Assembly (NCBI RefSeq): GCF_010111755.1
Contig: NC_088960.1
Coordinates: 248,001-312,000, forward strand
Direction: 5' to 3'
Source of the DNA: Nakaseomyces glabratus
Lineage: Eukaryota; Ascomycota; Saccharomycetes; Saccharomycetales; Saccharomycetaceae
DNA length: 64,000 bases
The first letter of the stretch is position 1; every line of letters starts with the position of its first letter. A program made the position numbers and the translations under genes. The notes beneath the pieces were generated by a model. The model had not been told where the DNA came from and did no database searches. It worked only from the letters and a program-made list of their open reading frames with translations. Below are positions 1 through 10,360 of the stretch, in pieces.

Positions 1-1
1 A

Positions 2-1576
2 TGTATGTCATTAAAAACACAAAATAATGCTTCTATCAAAACATTGACTAAATGCGTTAAATTTTGTGCTGCGTTTGCTGCTAACGATGAAAAATATAGG
101 GCCCTTCTATTGGAACATAAGTTTCTGTTGAATAACCTAGAGTTTGGATTAGAACTTCACCTTAGTTTACTTAATGAATTTATTGAATTTTTCAATACCT
201 TTAAAAATGGAAATTTGATTTCTAGTACTGAACCTTTCCCATGTTTATATGATTCGGAACTTTGTTTTGAATGGTTATCTTTACTAAAGTCATTTTCAAG
301 AAGCGTGACAGCGTTACGTACTTCTCTGAAAAGAAACAAATTACCAGAGTTGCTGCTAAGACTTTTGAGAAAAATACATCGTATTACAAAAGAATGTTTT
401 GAGGTGGGCCCTGAATTCTTAGGCGCTGAATTAAAAGTAATGGGACAAACACTAGGTACGATCTGCAATTTTGTTGTAGAATTTTCCAATCTCCAGCCAT
501 ACCTAGTAAAGAACGGCATAATTGAAATTATACAAGATCTGCTCAGTGATCCACTATTAAACGACAGTATCGAGTGGAATTTACAAAGCAGGAAGAATGC
601 GTTACAGGGTTGCAACACAGAGGATGTTAAGACTAATTCGTTATGGGTATTGCGTCACTTAATGTATAATTGTCAAAATGAAGAAAAGCTAGAATTACTC
701 GCGAAGATTCCAATGGAAACTATTCTGGAGTTTGTTAATGATCCTAGCTGGCCAGTGCAGGCACAAGCTTTCCAATTAATCAGAAATCTGACGTCGAATT
801 CTAGAAAAGTGGTGAATATTTTACTGGAGAACTTTAAAGAAGTTGAATACAATCTTGACCCAGTAACAGGCAAAACCAAAGCAATTGGTAACACTTATCT
901 GTTTGAGTTCCTTGTACATAAAATGACCAAATTAGATCCCCGTGATCCACCACAAAAGAAAACCCTAGAAGGGATTTTATATATAATAGTTAACCTAGCT
1001 GCTGTGAATGAAAACAAAAAACAACTCGTTGTGGAACAAGATGAAATATTAGAAATATTAAGTGAAATATTAGCAGCTTCTGCACAAAACCCAACAAGAT
1101 ATGGAAACGATAGTGACTTGAAACTTGCATCACTTTGGGTACTAAATAACTTACTATGGAATTCTGAATCAGCAAACCATTCCCAATTTGGTTTGGATGG
1201 ATACCCACCAACGTCAAGAGACAGCAGTTCAGCACCAATAGATTACTCCGAACCGCCATCAGGTAGAGTGTCCAGAAATGAAATACATGGCATTACAAGC
1301 AACACCGATCATAACTCAGCTATTGATGAGGATATTGATGACAGTAGCGCTCTTCAAGACAATGAAGAACGGAACGACGAGTTTGTGAGACATATCCCAG
1401 AGGGTAGATCTCAGAATAATAATTCCACTGTTTTAAGATGCAAGAAATTGGTTGATCTAGGTATACATGAACTGGTGAAAAAGAATATTTTTGACGATTC
1501 ACTTTCAGTAAGAGAGAAAGCAAGAACACTTTCCTTTCATATGGACTTACTTTTACGTGATAGCAACAGTAGCTGA
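2..1576 (+). CDS. VID28: Vid28/Gid5-like armadillo subunit of the GID ubiquitin ligase, 5' end cut off
   Basis: This is the C-terminal part (at least 524 codons) of an all-helical armadillo/HEAT protein. The frame is open to the window edge, so the gene begins outside. Repeats of the form 'W.V..QA..L..NL' and 'L..I..I..NLA' recur at about 40-residue spacing, and a charged, Ser/Asp-rich insert (about residues 400-470) breaks the last repeats. S. cerevisiae Vid28/Gid5 is about 920 residues. It is a scaffold of the cytosolic GID/CTLH E3 complex that degrades gluconeogenic enzymes when glucose returns, and it binds the substrate receptor Gid4. Identity rests on the fold and on the neighbour: RPL2 and VID28 are convergent neighbours here as in S. 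cerevisiae. No sign of decay is seen. Confidence 0.8.
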   Translation, partial: CMSLKTQNNASIKTLTKCVKFCAAFAANDEKYRALLLEHKFLLNNLEFGLELHLSLLNEFIEFFNTFKNGNLISSTEPFPCLYDSELCFEWLSLLKSFSRSVTALRTSLKRNKLPELLLRLLRKIHRITKECFEVGPEFLGAELKVMGQTLGTICNFVVEFSNLQPYLVKNGIIEIIQDLLSDPLLNDSIEWNLQSRKNALQGCNTEDVKTNSLWVLRHLMYNCQNEEKLELLAKIPMETILEFVNDPSWPVQAQAFQLIRNLTSNSRKVVNILLENFKEVEYNLDPVTGKTKAIGNTYLFEFLVHKMTKLDPRDPPQKKTLEGILYIIVNLAAVNENKKQLVVEQDEILEILSEILAASAQNPTRYGNDSDLKLASLWVLNNLLWNSESANHSQFGLDGYPPTSRDSSSAPIDYSEPPSGRVSRNEIHGITSNTDHNSAIDEDIDDSSALQDNEERNDEFVRHIPEGRSQNNNSTVLRCKKLVDLGIHELVKKNIFDDSLSVREKARTLSFHMDLLLRDSNSS

Positions 1577-1927
1577 ATTCAAAAAGCATGCGGAGGCTAT
1601 CTAAGAAAACAAAGAAAAATTGGTAACTAAATGAACTATTTTCACGAAGTTAATGAAATTTGTATAAAATCAACATATTCGTAAAGTTGGAGAATGATGA
1701 TTCATGATCAGGATTATGTTGTTACGATTACGCAAGAAATAAGCAATCGCCTTACTGGACACTCTTCTGGCAATACAATCCGCAACGACATACTCAGTTA
1801 AGCAGAGAATGAATATCTGATTTACTAATAGACACAGTTATGTTAAATAGTTTTTGAAATGATTGATTAAATTTATATTCTAAACACCATAGTTACAAAA
1901 TGACAGAGAAAACCAAAATTACGTAAC
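1577..1927. other. Convergent intergenic region VID28/RPL2
   Basis: These 351 bp separate the 3' ends of VID28 and RPL2. The segment is AT-rich and holds only presumed 3' UTRs and poly(A) signals. I see no RNA gene or repeat. Confidence 0.6.
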
Positions 1928-3237
1928 TTAATCTTGAGTCTTTTGAGAACCACGTAGCAAACCAGTTCTTCTGGCAGCAATCAAACCAGCCTTTTGACCA
2001 GAAACAGCACCTCTAGAAATGGTAGAAGCCTTACCAATATGTTGATGGTTACCACCACCGTGAGGGTGATCAACAGGGTTCATGGCAACACCACGGGTCT
2101 TTGGCCAAGAGTTTCTCTTCAACTTGTACTTGTGGAAAGCACGACCAGCCTTCAACAATGGCTTGTCAGTTCTACCACCACCAGCAATAACACCGATGAC
2201 ACCTCTAGCGTCAGAAGAGATGATCTTCTTAGCACCAGAAGGAAGTCTAACTCTGGTCTTGTTTTCATCTGGGTTGTGACCAATGATGATAACGTAGTTA
2301 CCAGAAGCTCTAGCCAAAGCACCTCTGTCACCTGGCTTTTCTTCAACGTTGGAAACAATAGTACCTTCTGGAACGGAACCCAATGGCAAGACGTTACCGA
2401 CGTTCAAAGAGGCCTTCTTACCGGCGTAGATGAATTGACCAGTGTGAACACCTTCGTTAGCGATGAAGATTTCTTCACGCAACTTGTACTTGTATGGGTC
2501 ACGGAAGACAACCTTAGCCAATGGGGCACCTCTACCGGCGTCGTGGACGATTTGCTTGACGACACCACGGATGTAACCGTGACGTTCAGCGTAGTCCAAG
2601 GTTCTCAACTTGGCAGCACCTTGTCTCAATCTGGTGTGAGAGGTGAAGATAGAACCAGCACCCTTTCTTTGGTTACGAATAACTCTACCTGTAAATAATA
2701 ATCATAATATATTTTTTTCTCTCCTTTAAAAATTCCTCTAAAGGTCTGCAATTTGTACATCATTAGTTCACATAGCCATCCTAATTAACATTAGCATCTT
2801 CTAAAAACAAAAGTTCTCCCAGTATATGGTCAGGTGTTAGGAGACTTGATAACCACATGAATTGTAATACAAATTTTCAATCGAAAAAAATATATGTTAA
2901 AGACATACTGTTAGTAAAGTTGATCTCTTGAATAATTTTCATTTCTATTAATGCTAATCACTGCCAAAGACTTATGTATCACTCCATCGCATTCAAGCTT
3001 AATTCTCAAATATCAATTCCCATAAAGTATTCTGATCTATTTCTTTCAACAATAGGTGATATCCCACCAACATATCCTATATTGTTTACGCCAAAGGTAT
3101 CTGATCGTTTCATGTTCTCATACTTCCAAGTTGTGTATTTTCGCTTGATATCCTATCGTTAATCCAGTTTCATAGCTCGGCAGCGTTTACGCCATATTCA
3201 TTGTTTGCATTTCGCACTCTAGTTTTCACATACCCAT
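1928..3237 (-). CDS. RPL2: 60S ribosomal protein L2 (uL2), two exons
   Basis: Exon 1 is 3234-3237 (ATGG) and exon 2 is 1928-2688. Joining them gives 254 residues starting [13 protein letters not shown], the same length as yeast Rpl2. uL2 lines the peptidyl-transferase centre and is needed for joining of the subunits; the His-rich loop that reaches the centre is present ([10 protein letters not shown], near residues 208-217). Splice signals seen are donor GTATGT (3233-3228) and acceptor TTTACAG ending at 2689. The 4-nt first exon is a known feature of S. cerevisiae RPL2A and RPL2B. Codon use is strongly biased to the highly expressed yeast set. FAF1 lies upstream on the same strand and VID28 is convergent, as around RPL2B. 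A TATA-like run lies at about 3299-3310, some 65 bp before the ATG. Confidence 0.95.
2689..3233 (-). other. Spliceosomal intron of RPL2
   Basis: The intron is 545 bp, between GTATGT at 3233-3228 and an AG at 2690-2689. The only perfect TACTAAC branch site is at 2916-2910, about 220 nt before the 3' splice site, which is unusually far for yeast. Weaker candidates (CTCCTAAC, TGCTAAT) lie nearer. I do not recognise a snoRNA inside. Confidence 0.85.
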
Positions 3238-4254
3238 TGTTCCTTGTTCTTGTTTGGTTTTCTTGTCCTCCTGAGAAAAAGAGAATACACAGAACCAATA
3301 TTTATATATACTCGATGGCTACACTATTAATATTTAGCTATACTTTAGTCAATGAGAAGTTTGACAATTTTGCACTTTCCTTGCGCTACACTGGGCACTA
3401 CCGACCCGAGGATGCCCATTCCGCAGTTTTGGCAAAAAGTGACGAAACCGAATTTTGCCAATGCGGGCACTGAGGTTCCGCAACTGCTAGGCAGGAGGAT
3501 TTGCTTGTCCCATCAAGCCCCCCCTCCCGGTAGTAACATGCTCCTGCCTGGATGTCGAGTACCATCTGCCTAGCAGGGCCCCTCTGGGAGGAGCTGCTCT
3601 GTCTACCCATGCCTAAGCCAAGAACTACACTTGGCAGCCCGGTTGTTTCGCTCCTTTGGGAAGAACATTGCTGAACCAGGATGGCACTACCCGCTACAGC
3701 GGTGGCACTGTAGTGGCTGTGTGGGCAAAAGGGAGGGCTCCAGCCTAGTTTCAACTCTCGCCAGGGAGAGGCAGAGAGACAAGGAGAGCAATTTGGCAGT
3801 CCAGCCATCGCAAACATCCCTTGCAAGGTGAGCGAGAGGTTAGCTATCTCCAAGAGATAGCCCTGCGCAGTGTACATCGTGCGTACACTCCATTCTTGCT
3901 CCCGGCAACCCACTTCCTTATCAGGAAATTTTAGTTGCGATCACTTCCTGGGCTCAATTGACAAAAATGACTAAAAACGCAAAAGTAACTAAAAATTCCC
4001 AAAAACACTATCAGATTTCTTGGGTGTACGGATGTAGCAGTCACAAAACAACAAACTACTTTTCTCATGTGATATTAACGTACAATGTGTTATGTATGTG
4101 GTATGTAGCACTATACAACTCACACTGGTAAGCTATTGTGATGTAGAAAATTGTGATGATGTAGTAGGTATGCAATTATATTACATGCTTCTTTACAATA
4201 TATATGACCTACTTATGCCCTTTATAATATGCAGCTGAGAAGAATGGTTATGAA
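3238..4254. other. Long FAF1-RPL2 intergenic region with a GC-rich structured core
   Basis: This 1,017-bp gap contains the RPL2 promoter but is much longer than expected for two tandem yeast genes. From about 3395 to 3925 the base composition turns GC-rich and the sequence is full of inverted repeats: CTGCTAGGCAG (3484-3494) with its exact complement at 3566-3576; GCTATCTC-CAA-GAGATAGC (3843-3861); AGTGTAC (3869-3875) with GTACACT (3883-3889); CCGC-TACA-GCGG (3691-3702). No frame reads as a conserved protein. It could be a structured non-coding RNA. I compared it by eye with U1, U2, U4, U5, SRP, RNase P, MRP and telomerase RNA landmarks and found no match. Orientation is unknown. Confidence 0.4.
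4023..4034 (-). promoter_or_regulatory. Rap1-like site upstream of RPL2
   Basis: The minus strand reads ACATCCGTACAC, a close match to the Rap1 consensus ACAYCCRTACAT used in ribosomal protein gene promoters. It lies about 790 bp before the RPL2 ATG, farther than usual. Confidence 0.4.
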
Positions 4255-5259
4255 TTACCTTCTGCGCTTGCTCTTGCCAGAGCCGTTTATGCGAGCAATG
4301 TCTTCTGAGGAGATAACCAGACCGTTTCTTGTGGATCTACCAACTGACTGCACTTTAAGACCACGGGTTCTTTTCTTGCTCTTTTCTAGGTCCTTGGACT
4401 TGATACTGCTACCTATTCTTCTCTCTATATCTTTAACATATGTGGACTCTATCTTTCTGAAATTACCACTCTTGACCTTAGATAAAACGATACCGGCATC
4501 TGCGGCTTCTTCCTCGTATTTCTTTATCCTTTTTACGTGCTTGTCTATCATACCTTTCCTCACATGCATGGGTACTTTCTCCAATTTGGAGATCTTTCTA
4601 CCATCACCGTTGACCTTCGATATGTTTTGTAACCTCATCTCCAGTGTCCTGGCCCTGGCTTTCCCCATCACTTCGTCATCCTGATATGAGACCGTGGTGT
4701 CCTTCAACCCGTCCAATGTCAGAGACGCACCGCTGGTAGCACTGTTAAACGCACTTAGTAAATGCGACTCCTTCAAAAATCGTTGAAGCTCTATATCGTT
4801 TTGCAAGTTCTCCATCTCCATGTCCTCACCTTCATCATCTCCTGGTTTAGTTTCAGTGCCCTCGCTCTCGAGAAGCTTCCGGTTCTTGTTTAAGGTCTTA
4901 CCGCTTCTAAGCAATTTTTGCTCTTTTTTGCTAGGCGGTACGTAAGTGTCATTGGCCCCAGAGAATTTAATTACTTTAGGCTGTCTTATGTCTGCAGATT
5001 TGCTCACTGACTTATCTTCAACATCATCTTCTTCATCAAACCCACGGAATTGTTCCTCATCCTGCTCGCTCTCATCACTGCCCTCTTTGTCAGATAAGTC
5101 GGAATCACCACTAAAAGAGTCTACGTCACTAGATCCACTATCATCTCCCTCCTTGGTCTTGTCTTCATACCCCATAGACTCCAATGAGCCAAATTGTGCT
5201 TCAAAGGCTTGCCTTTGAAGCTCAAGCATTTTAAGGTACTCTGCATCGGTTTCACCCAT
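4255..5259 (-). CDS. FAF1: Faf1-like 40S ribosome biogenesis factor
   Basis: The product is 334 residues (S. cerevisiae Faf1 is 346). It is a hydrophilic nucleolar-type protein with an acidic Ser/Asp/Glu-rich N-terminal half (about 35-90) and a Lys/Arg-rich C-terminal half ending in a basic GKSKRRR tail. Faf1 is required for early cleavages of 35S pre-rRNA at A0-A2 and for 18S rRNA maturation, working with Krr1. The start ATG is unambiguous. A PAC element lies about 115 bp upstream, fitting the ribosome-biogenesis regulon. Order with HIS6 (divergent) and RPL2 (downstream, same strand) equals that on S. cerevisiae chromosome IX, which supports the name despite low sequence complexity. Confidence 0.85.
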   Translation of the reverse strand: MGETDAEYLKMLELQRQAFEAQFGSLESMGYEDKTKEGDDSGSSDVDSFSGDSDLSDKEGSDESEQDEEQFRGFDEEDDVEDKSVSKSADIRQPKVIKFSGANDTYVPPSKKEQKLLRSGKTLNKNRKLLESEGTETKPGDDEGEDMEMENLQNDIELQRFLKESHLLSAFNSATSGASLTLDGLKDTTVSYQDDEVMGKARARTLEMRLQNISKVNGDGRKISKLEKVPMHVRKGMIDKHVKRIKKYEEEAADAGIVLSKVKSGNFRKIESTYVKDIERRIGSSIKSKDLEKSKKRTRGLKVQSVGRSTRNGLVISSEDIARINGSGKSKRRR

Positions 5260-5652
5260 ACTTGATTTTTTTGTTCGTTCAAGTTAATGCAATATAATAT
5301 ATACCACTTATGTGACGGACTATTTAACAAATGGACCTCTAGTAGTCTCTCAACTAGTATGCTTTCTGTATAGCTCATCGCATCGCTTCAATTTTTAAAT
5401 TTCATTTTGTCAAAATTGCACTTTTTCACAACAATTAAATCAGCTTCTGCGATGTTTTCTAAGCAAAACTATAGATCATTACGGTGACAAACACTCTGAA
5501 AAACTAACAACTTGAAGCTCATCGAGTAGTGGCAGTGATAATTATACAACACAGTTAAGAATTATGAGTTGTCGACATGTTGTCATGCTCTATTCTTGTT
5601 CTCACAATTGTGTGGATTGAAACTTCAAAATAACTGTAATTGAGTGATTAAG
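5260..5652. promoter_or_regulatory. Divergent promoter region FAF1/HIS6
   Basis: This 393-bp shared upstream region holds a PAC motif (5373-5381), an adjacent AT-rich AATTTTTAAATTT stretch and a second partial GCTCATCGA at 5517-5525. No Gcn4 site TGACTC is visible upstream of HIS6, although a perfect one lies inside its coding sequence. Confidence 0.5.
5373..5381 (-). promoter_or_regulatory. PAC element before FAF1
   Basis: GCTCATCGC (reverse GCGATGAGC) is the Dot6/Tod6-bound PAC motif of ribosome-biogenesis genes. An RRPE-like A/T stretch follows at about 5390-5402. Confidence 0.6.
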
Positions 5653-6438
5653 ATGACCAAATTTGTTGGATGCATTGATTTGCATGATGGACAGGTGAAA
5701 CAGATTGTAGGAGGGACGCTAAAGGACAACGATGACTCATTAGAGACTAACTTTGTTTCGAAGTATCCGCCATCATACTACGCTCAACTGTATTTGGAGA
5801 ATAGAATTGAGGGCTGCCACGTTATCAAGTTGGGACCAAACAACGATGCAGCAGCTATGGAGGCTCTCAATGCTGCTCCAGGGTTTTTACAAGTTGGCGG
5901 TGGAATTAACGATGAGAACTGCTTGCAATGGCTAGAGAAGGCAAGCAAGATTATTGTAACAAGTTGGCTTTTCACTAAAGAGGGCACTTTTCTAATGGAT
6001 AGGCTACAGTTATTAAGCAACAAGTGTGGACCTGATAGAATTGTTGTTGATTTGAGCTGTAGAAGGACACCAGATAGCAAATGGGTTGTCGCTATGAATA
6101 AATGGCAGACTTTGACCACATTGGAGCTAAATAAGGAAACATTTACCGAGCTTAGTAAATATACAGATGAATTTCTAATTCATGCTGCTGATGTGGAAGG
6201 ACTGTGTAAAGGTATTGAAACAGATTTGGTAACAAAACTTTACGAATGGACTAAGGACATTAACAAAGAAGTGAAGATTGTTTATGCAGGGGGCGCAAAG
6301 AGTATTTCTGACCTAGAATTAGTTGATAAATTGAGTAATGGTACTGTAGATCTGACGTATGGTAGCTCCTTAGATATCTTTGGTGGGAAGTTGGTCAGAT
6401 TTCAAGATTGTTGCGAATGGAACTCGAAGCATAATTAA
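5653..6438 (+). CDS. HIS6: ProFAR isomerase of histidine synthesis
   Basis: The product is 261 residues, identical in length to S. cerevisiae His6 (EC 5.3.1.16). It converts ProFAR to PRFAR by an Amadori rearrangement, the fourth step of histidine synthesis, in the cytosol. It is a (beta/alpha)8 barrel. The start of strand 1 ([17 protein letters not shown]), the phosphate-binding QVGGGI near residue 80, [17 protein letters not shown] and the second phosphate site YAGGAKS / [13 protein letters not shown] are all visible. The start is the ATG at 5653; an in-frame GTG three codons earlier is ignored because family members begin MTKF. Divergent from FAF1, convergent with RPB3, as in S. cerevisiae. 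Confidence 0.97.
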
Positions 6439-6642
6439 GATCAATTATAAAATGTACAACGCGCTGGATAACAAATCACCAATCATTATCCTTGATGAAA
6501 CATATTAATTGCATGCCATGAAACCTGTTGTATATAGATTTATTTAAATATGAATATACTACCGTTTATCTTTAGAATACAACTTGATCGAAAAAAAAAG
6601 GCTAATAACGAGAAAACTTGACGATATTTACTTAGGTCTCGT

Positions 6643-8306
<1,664 letters not shown>

Positions 8307-9545
8307 TCAGTTGAAAGGTCTGGAGCTACCACGAATGAACTCTAGGATCTTCCAGCCTTCAGTTTCATCATCATCGATTTGTTCTGGGTCTCTGGTGAAA
8401 ACCATCGCATAAGAAGACATCAAAATATTGGATTCATCACCAGCTGCAATTTCACCAGTTTTAGCCTTCCTGTACAAGTGAATTTCTTGAGCTCTGCAAC
8501 CCACAACAAGAACAGGAATATCTTGTGGTTGCAATAGCTTTGCACTGACAACTTCCACACCTCTGATATCTAAAATTTTACCATCGGAGAAAAGCTCTTG
8601 CTTCTTGAAAATCTTCTGCTGGGCGTTGTAAACGTTAAATGGGGCCTCACTGAACCACTTCTTCAACACTTTTTCATCACCTTTGACATAGGCTTCAAGA
8701 ACTTCTGGCACAATATAGTCTCTCAAGTGTTTTGTAAAGCCGATATTGGTGAATGTTGGGTCAACCATCTTGAATTGCTTGTAAACACGAGCGGATTCAG
8801 TTTCTGCAAAGAAACCGCCAATCTTACCGGTGATCTTTCTCAAGAAAACAATCAATGGGTTTTCACTTTCATCCCATAGGCTAACCTTAACACTCTTCAA
8901 AGTACGACCGACTGGCGTCTTCTCTTTGAAATCCTCGATTTTCTTGCCCAATGATTCCTTAGCTTCAATATCTGTAGCAACCAATGCAGATCCCGCTTCA
9001 TCATTGCTCTTTACAGCACGAACTCTTTTACCCGAGGCTAGATCTTTCTCACGCTTCAACCTTCTCTGTTCTTTAGTAATGAAACCACCGTAACTGGAAC
9101 TGTCACCATCATCGATGACCTCGCTGACATCCTTGTATATCTTTGTCTGTCTGACAGGCTCGAAGCTCTCGTCCAGTTTCTTGGCGGTCTTAGATGCGAC
9201 AACTCTTGTAGTCTTTGCAATGTCGGAATCCCAGGCTTTAGTCGCCAGCTCCTCCACCGTTTCACCCGTCTTCTGCAAAGTTTTGCCGACAATGGTTTGA
9301 CTGCCCTTCGACGCTTTCAAGTACGCCTCACGAGCTTTCTTGTATGCTTCAGACTCACCAAGTCTACCAGAGGCATCCTGTAAAGTCTTGATATTGTCCT
9401 GCAACTCCTGCGACTTCTCCCACTCTTTCTTAAATGTCTCTCTGAAGATCTGCAGAGGTGACCTTGGGTTACTCAGAAGAACCGAGCGGGTCCCAAAACA
9501 TCTGCGAGCCACCAGCACCCCACTTGTCGAACGTACACTGATCAT
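8307..9545 (-). CDS. TIM44: Tim44, matrix-side adaptor of the TIM23 import motor
   Basis: The product is 412 residues (S. cerevisiae Tim44 is 431). Tim44 is a peripheral inner-membrane protein in the matrix that tethers mtHsp70 (Ssc1) and its cochaperones to the TIM23 channel. The first 20-25 residues form a mitochondrial presequence rich in Arg and Ser with no acidic residue. Residues about 30-200 are charged and helical, the part that binds Hsp70 and Pam16. The C-terminal 200 residues form the Tim44 domain (from about ENPLIVFLRKITGKIGG to EGWKILEFIRG). The neighbour RPB3 is as in S. cerevisiae; genes YIL023-YIL029 that follow there are absent here. Confidence 0.95.
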   Translation of the reverse strand: MISVRSTSGVLVARRCFGTRSVLLSNPRSPLQIFRETFKKEWEKSQELQDNIKTLQDASGRLGESEAYKKAREAYLKASKGSQTIVGKTLQKTGETVEELATKAWDSDIAKTTRVVASKTAKKLDESFEPVRQTKIYKDVSEVIDDGDSSSYGGFITKEQRRLKREKDLASGKRVRAVKSNDEAGSALVATDIEAKESLGKKIEDFKEKTPVGRTLKSVKVSLWDESENPLIVFLRKITGKIGGFFAETESARVYKQFKMVDPTFTNIGFTKHLRDYIVPEVLEAYVKGDEKVLKKWFSEAPFNVYNAQQKIFKKQELFSDGKILDIRGVEVVSAKLLQPQDIPVLVVGCRAQEIHLYRKAKTGEIAAGDESNILMSSYAMVFTRDPEQIDDDETEGWKILEFIRGSSRPFN

Positions 9546-10360
9546 AGTTTGTTTTTACTACAAATAATCCTAACCACTTTGACTAGGCTGGGATAGTATC
9601 ACACAGTCTGGTAGTAACTGGTCTCTTTCTGTTCTGTTTTATCTCTCTTAGTATCAAAATGATTCATTTTTCCAAGTTTCTTCCTCTCAAACTCCCAACG
9701 GTTCGGTTTTTCCTCTTTTCACAAAAGTGACATCTCACGTTGGTGCAATAGCCAACGCTCACTGAGCTGCCCATCAAGGCCATAAAACTCAAACAAGGAC
9801 CACACAATAGACCTTAGAGATAATCTCATCCTCCCGCTCATCTTCAATTTTAATCACCATCAAGTACTAAACCCACAAAAGCGCCCTTTTGAGCTTGAAA
9901 CACAACACCTTTTTGTAGCCCTTACATAGGGCACGTAAACTCCCACCAACAAACTCACCACAAACTCCCCATGCCACAGCCAAGGAATAGCCTGCCATCA
10001 GAAAAGTAGAACCGCTGTTATACAGTTCTGAATACTCTTGAAACCGGCGAACCGCCGAAATCCAACTTTTTAAACCCAAACTTCAACATGGCCGGGTAAA
10101 CTTACGTTTTCAAGTTTCCCCCAGATGTCCTCTTCTCTTGGCATACCACCTTTCAGCGTTAAATTTAGCAGTATTGTTTAGTGTAATAGATCTTGGACTC
10201 GCTAGTAGCACCAAGAACAGGTGGTTTATACTTGAAGAGGAGGAGTGTACCAGCGTTAGTGTGTGAGTGAAACTCGGTGTCTTTCTGGGCTAGTAGATTT
10301 TTTTGTGGGGAGGGCTAGCCGCATGGTTGTAAGGTTTGAATAGCTGGTTTTTGGAATAGT
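9546..10360. promoter_or_regulatory. Divergent promoter region TIM44/ULP2
   Basis: This 815-bp shared upstream region contains a Reb1-type site (TTACCCGG on the minus strand, 10092-10099). Pyrimidine-rich stretches occur on the TIM44 side. No RNA gene is recognised. Confidence 0.45.

Noticed and set aside
1994..2698. 234-codon plus-strand frame opposite RPL2
   Set aside because: It is the complement of a highly biased ribosomal protein gene and has no family resemblance.
3395..3925. Known RNAs (U1, U2, SRP, RNase P, MRP, telomerase RNA) for the GC-rich segment
   Set aside because: I looked for their conserved motifs on both strands. A U2-like TTGGCTTAG and GTGTAGT occur but in the wrong order and altered, so no identity is claimed.
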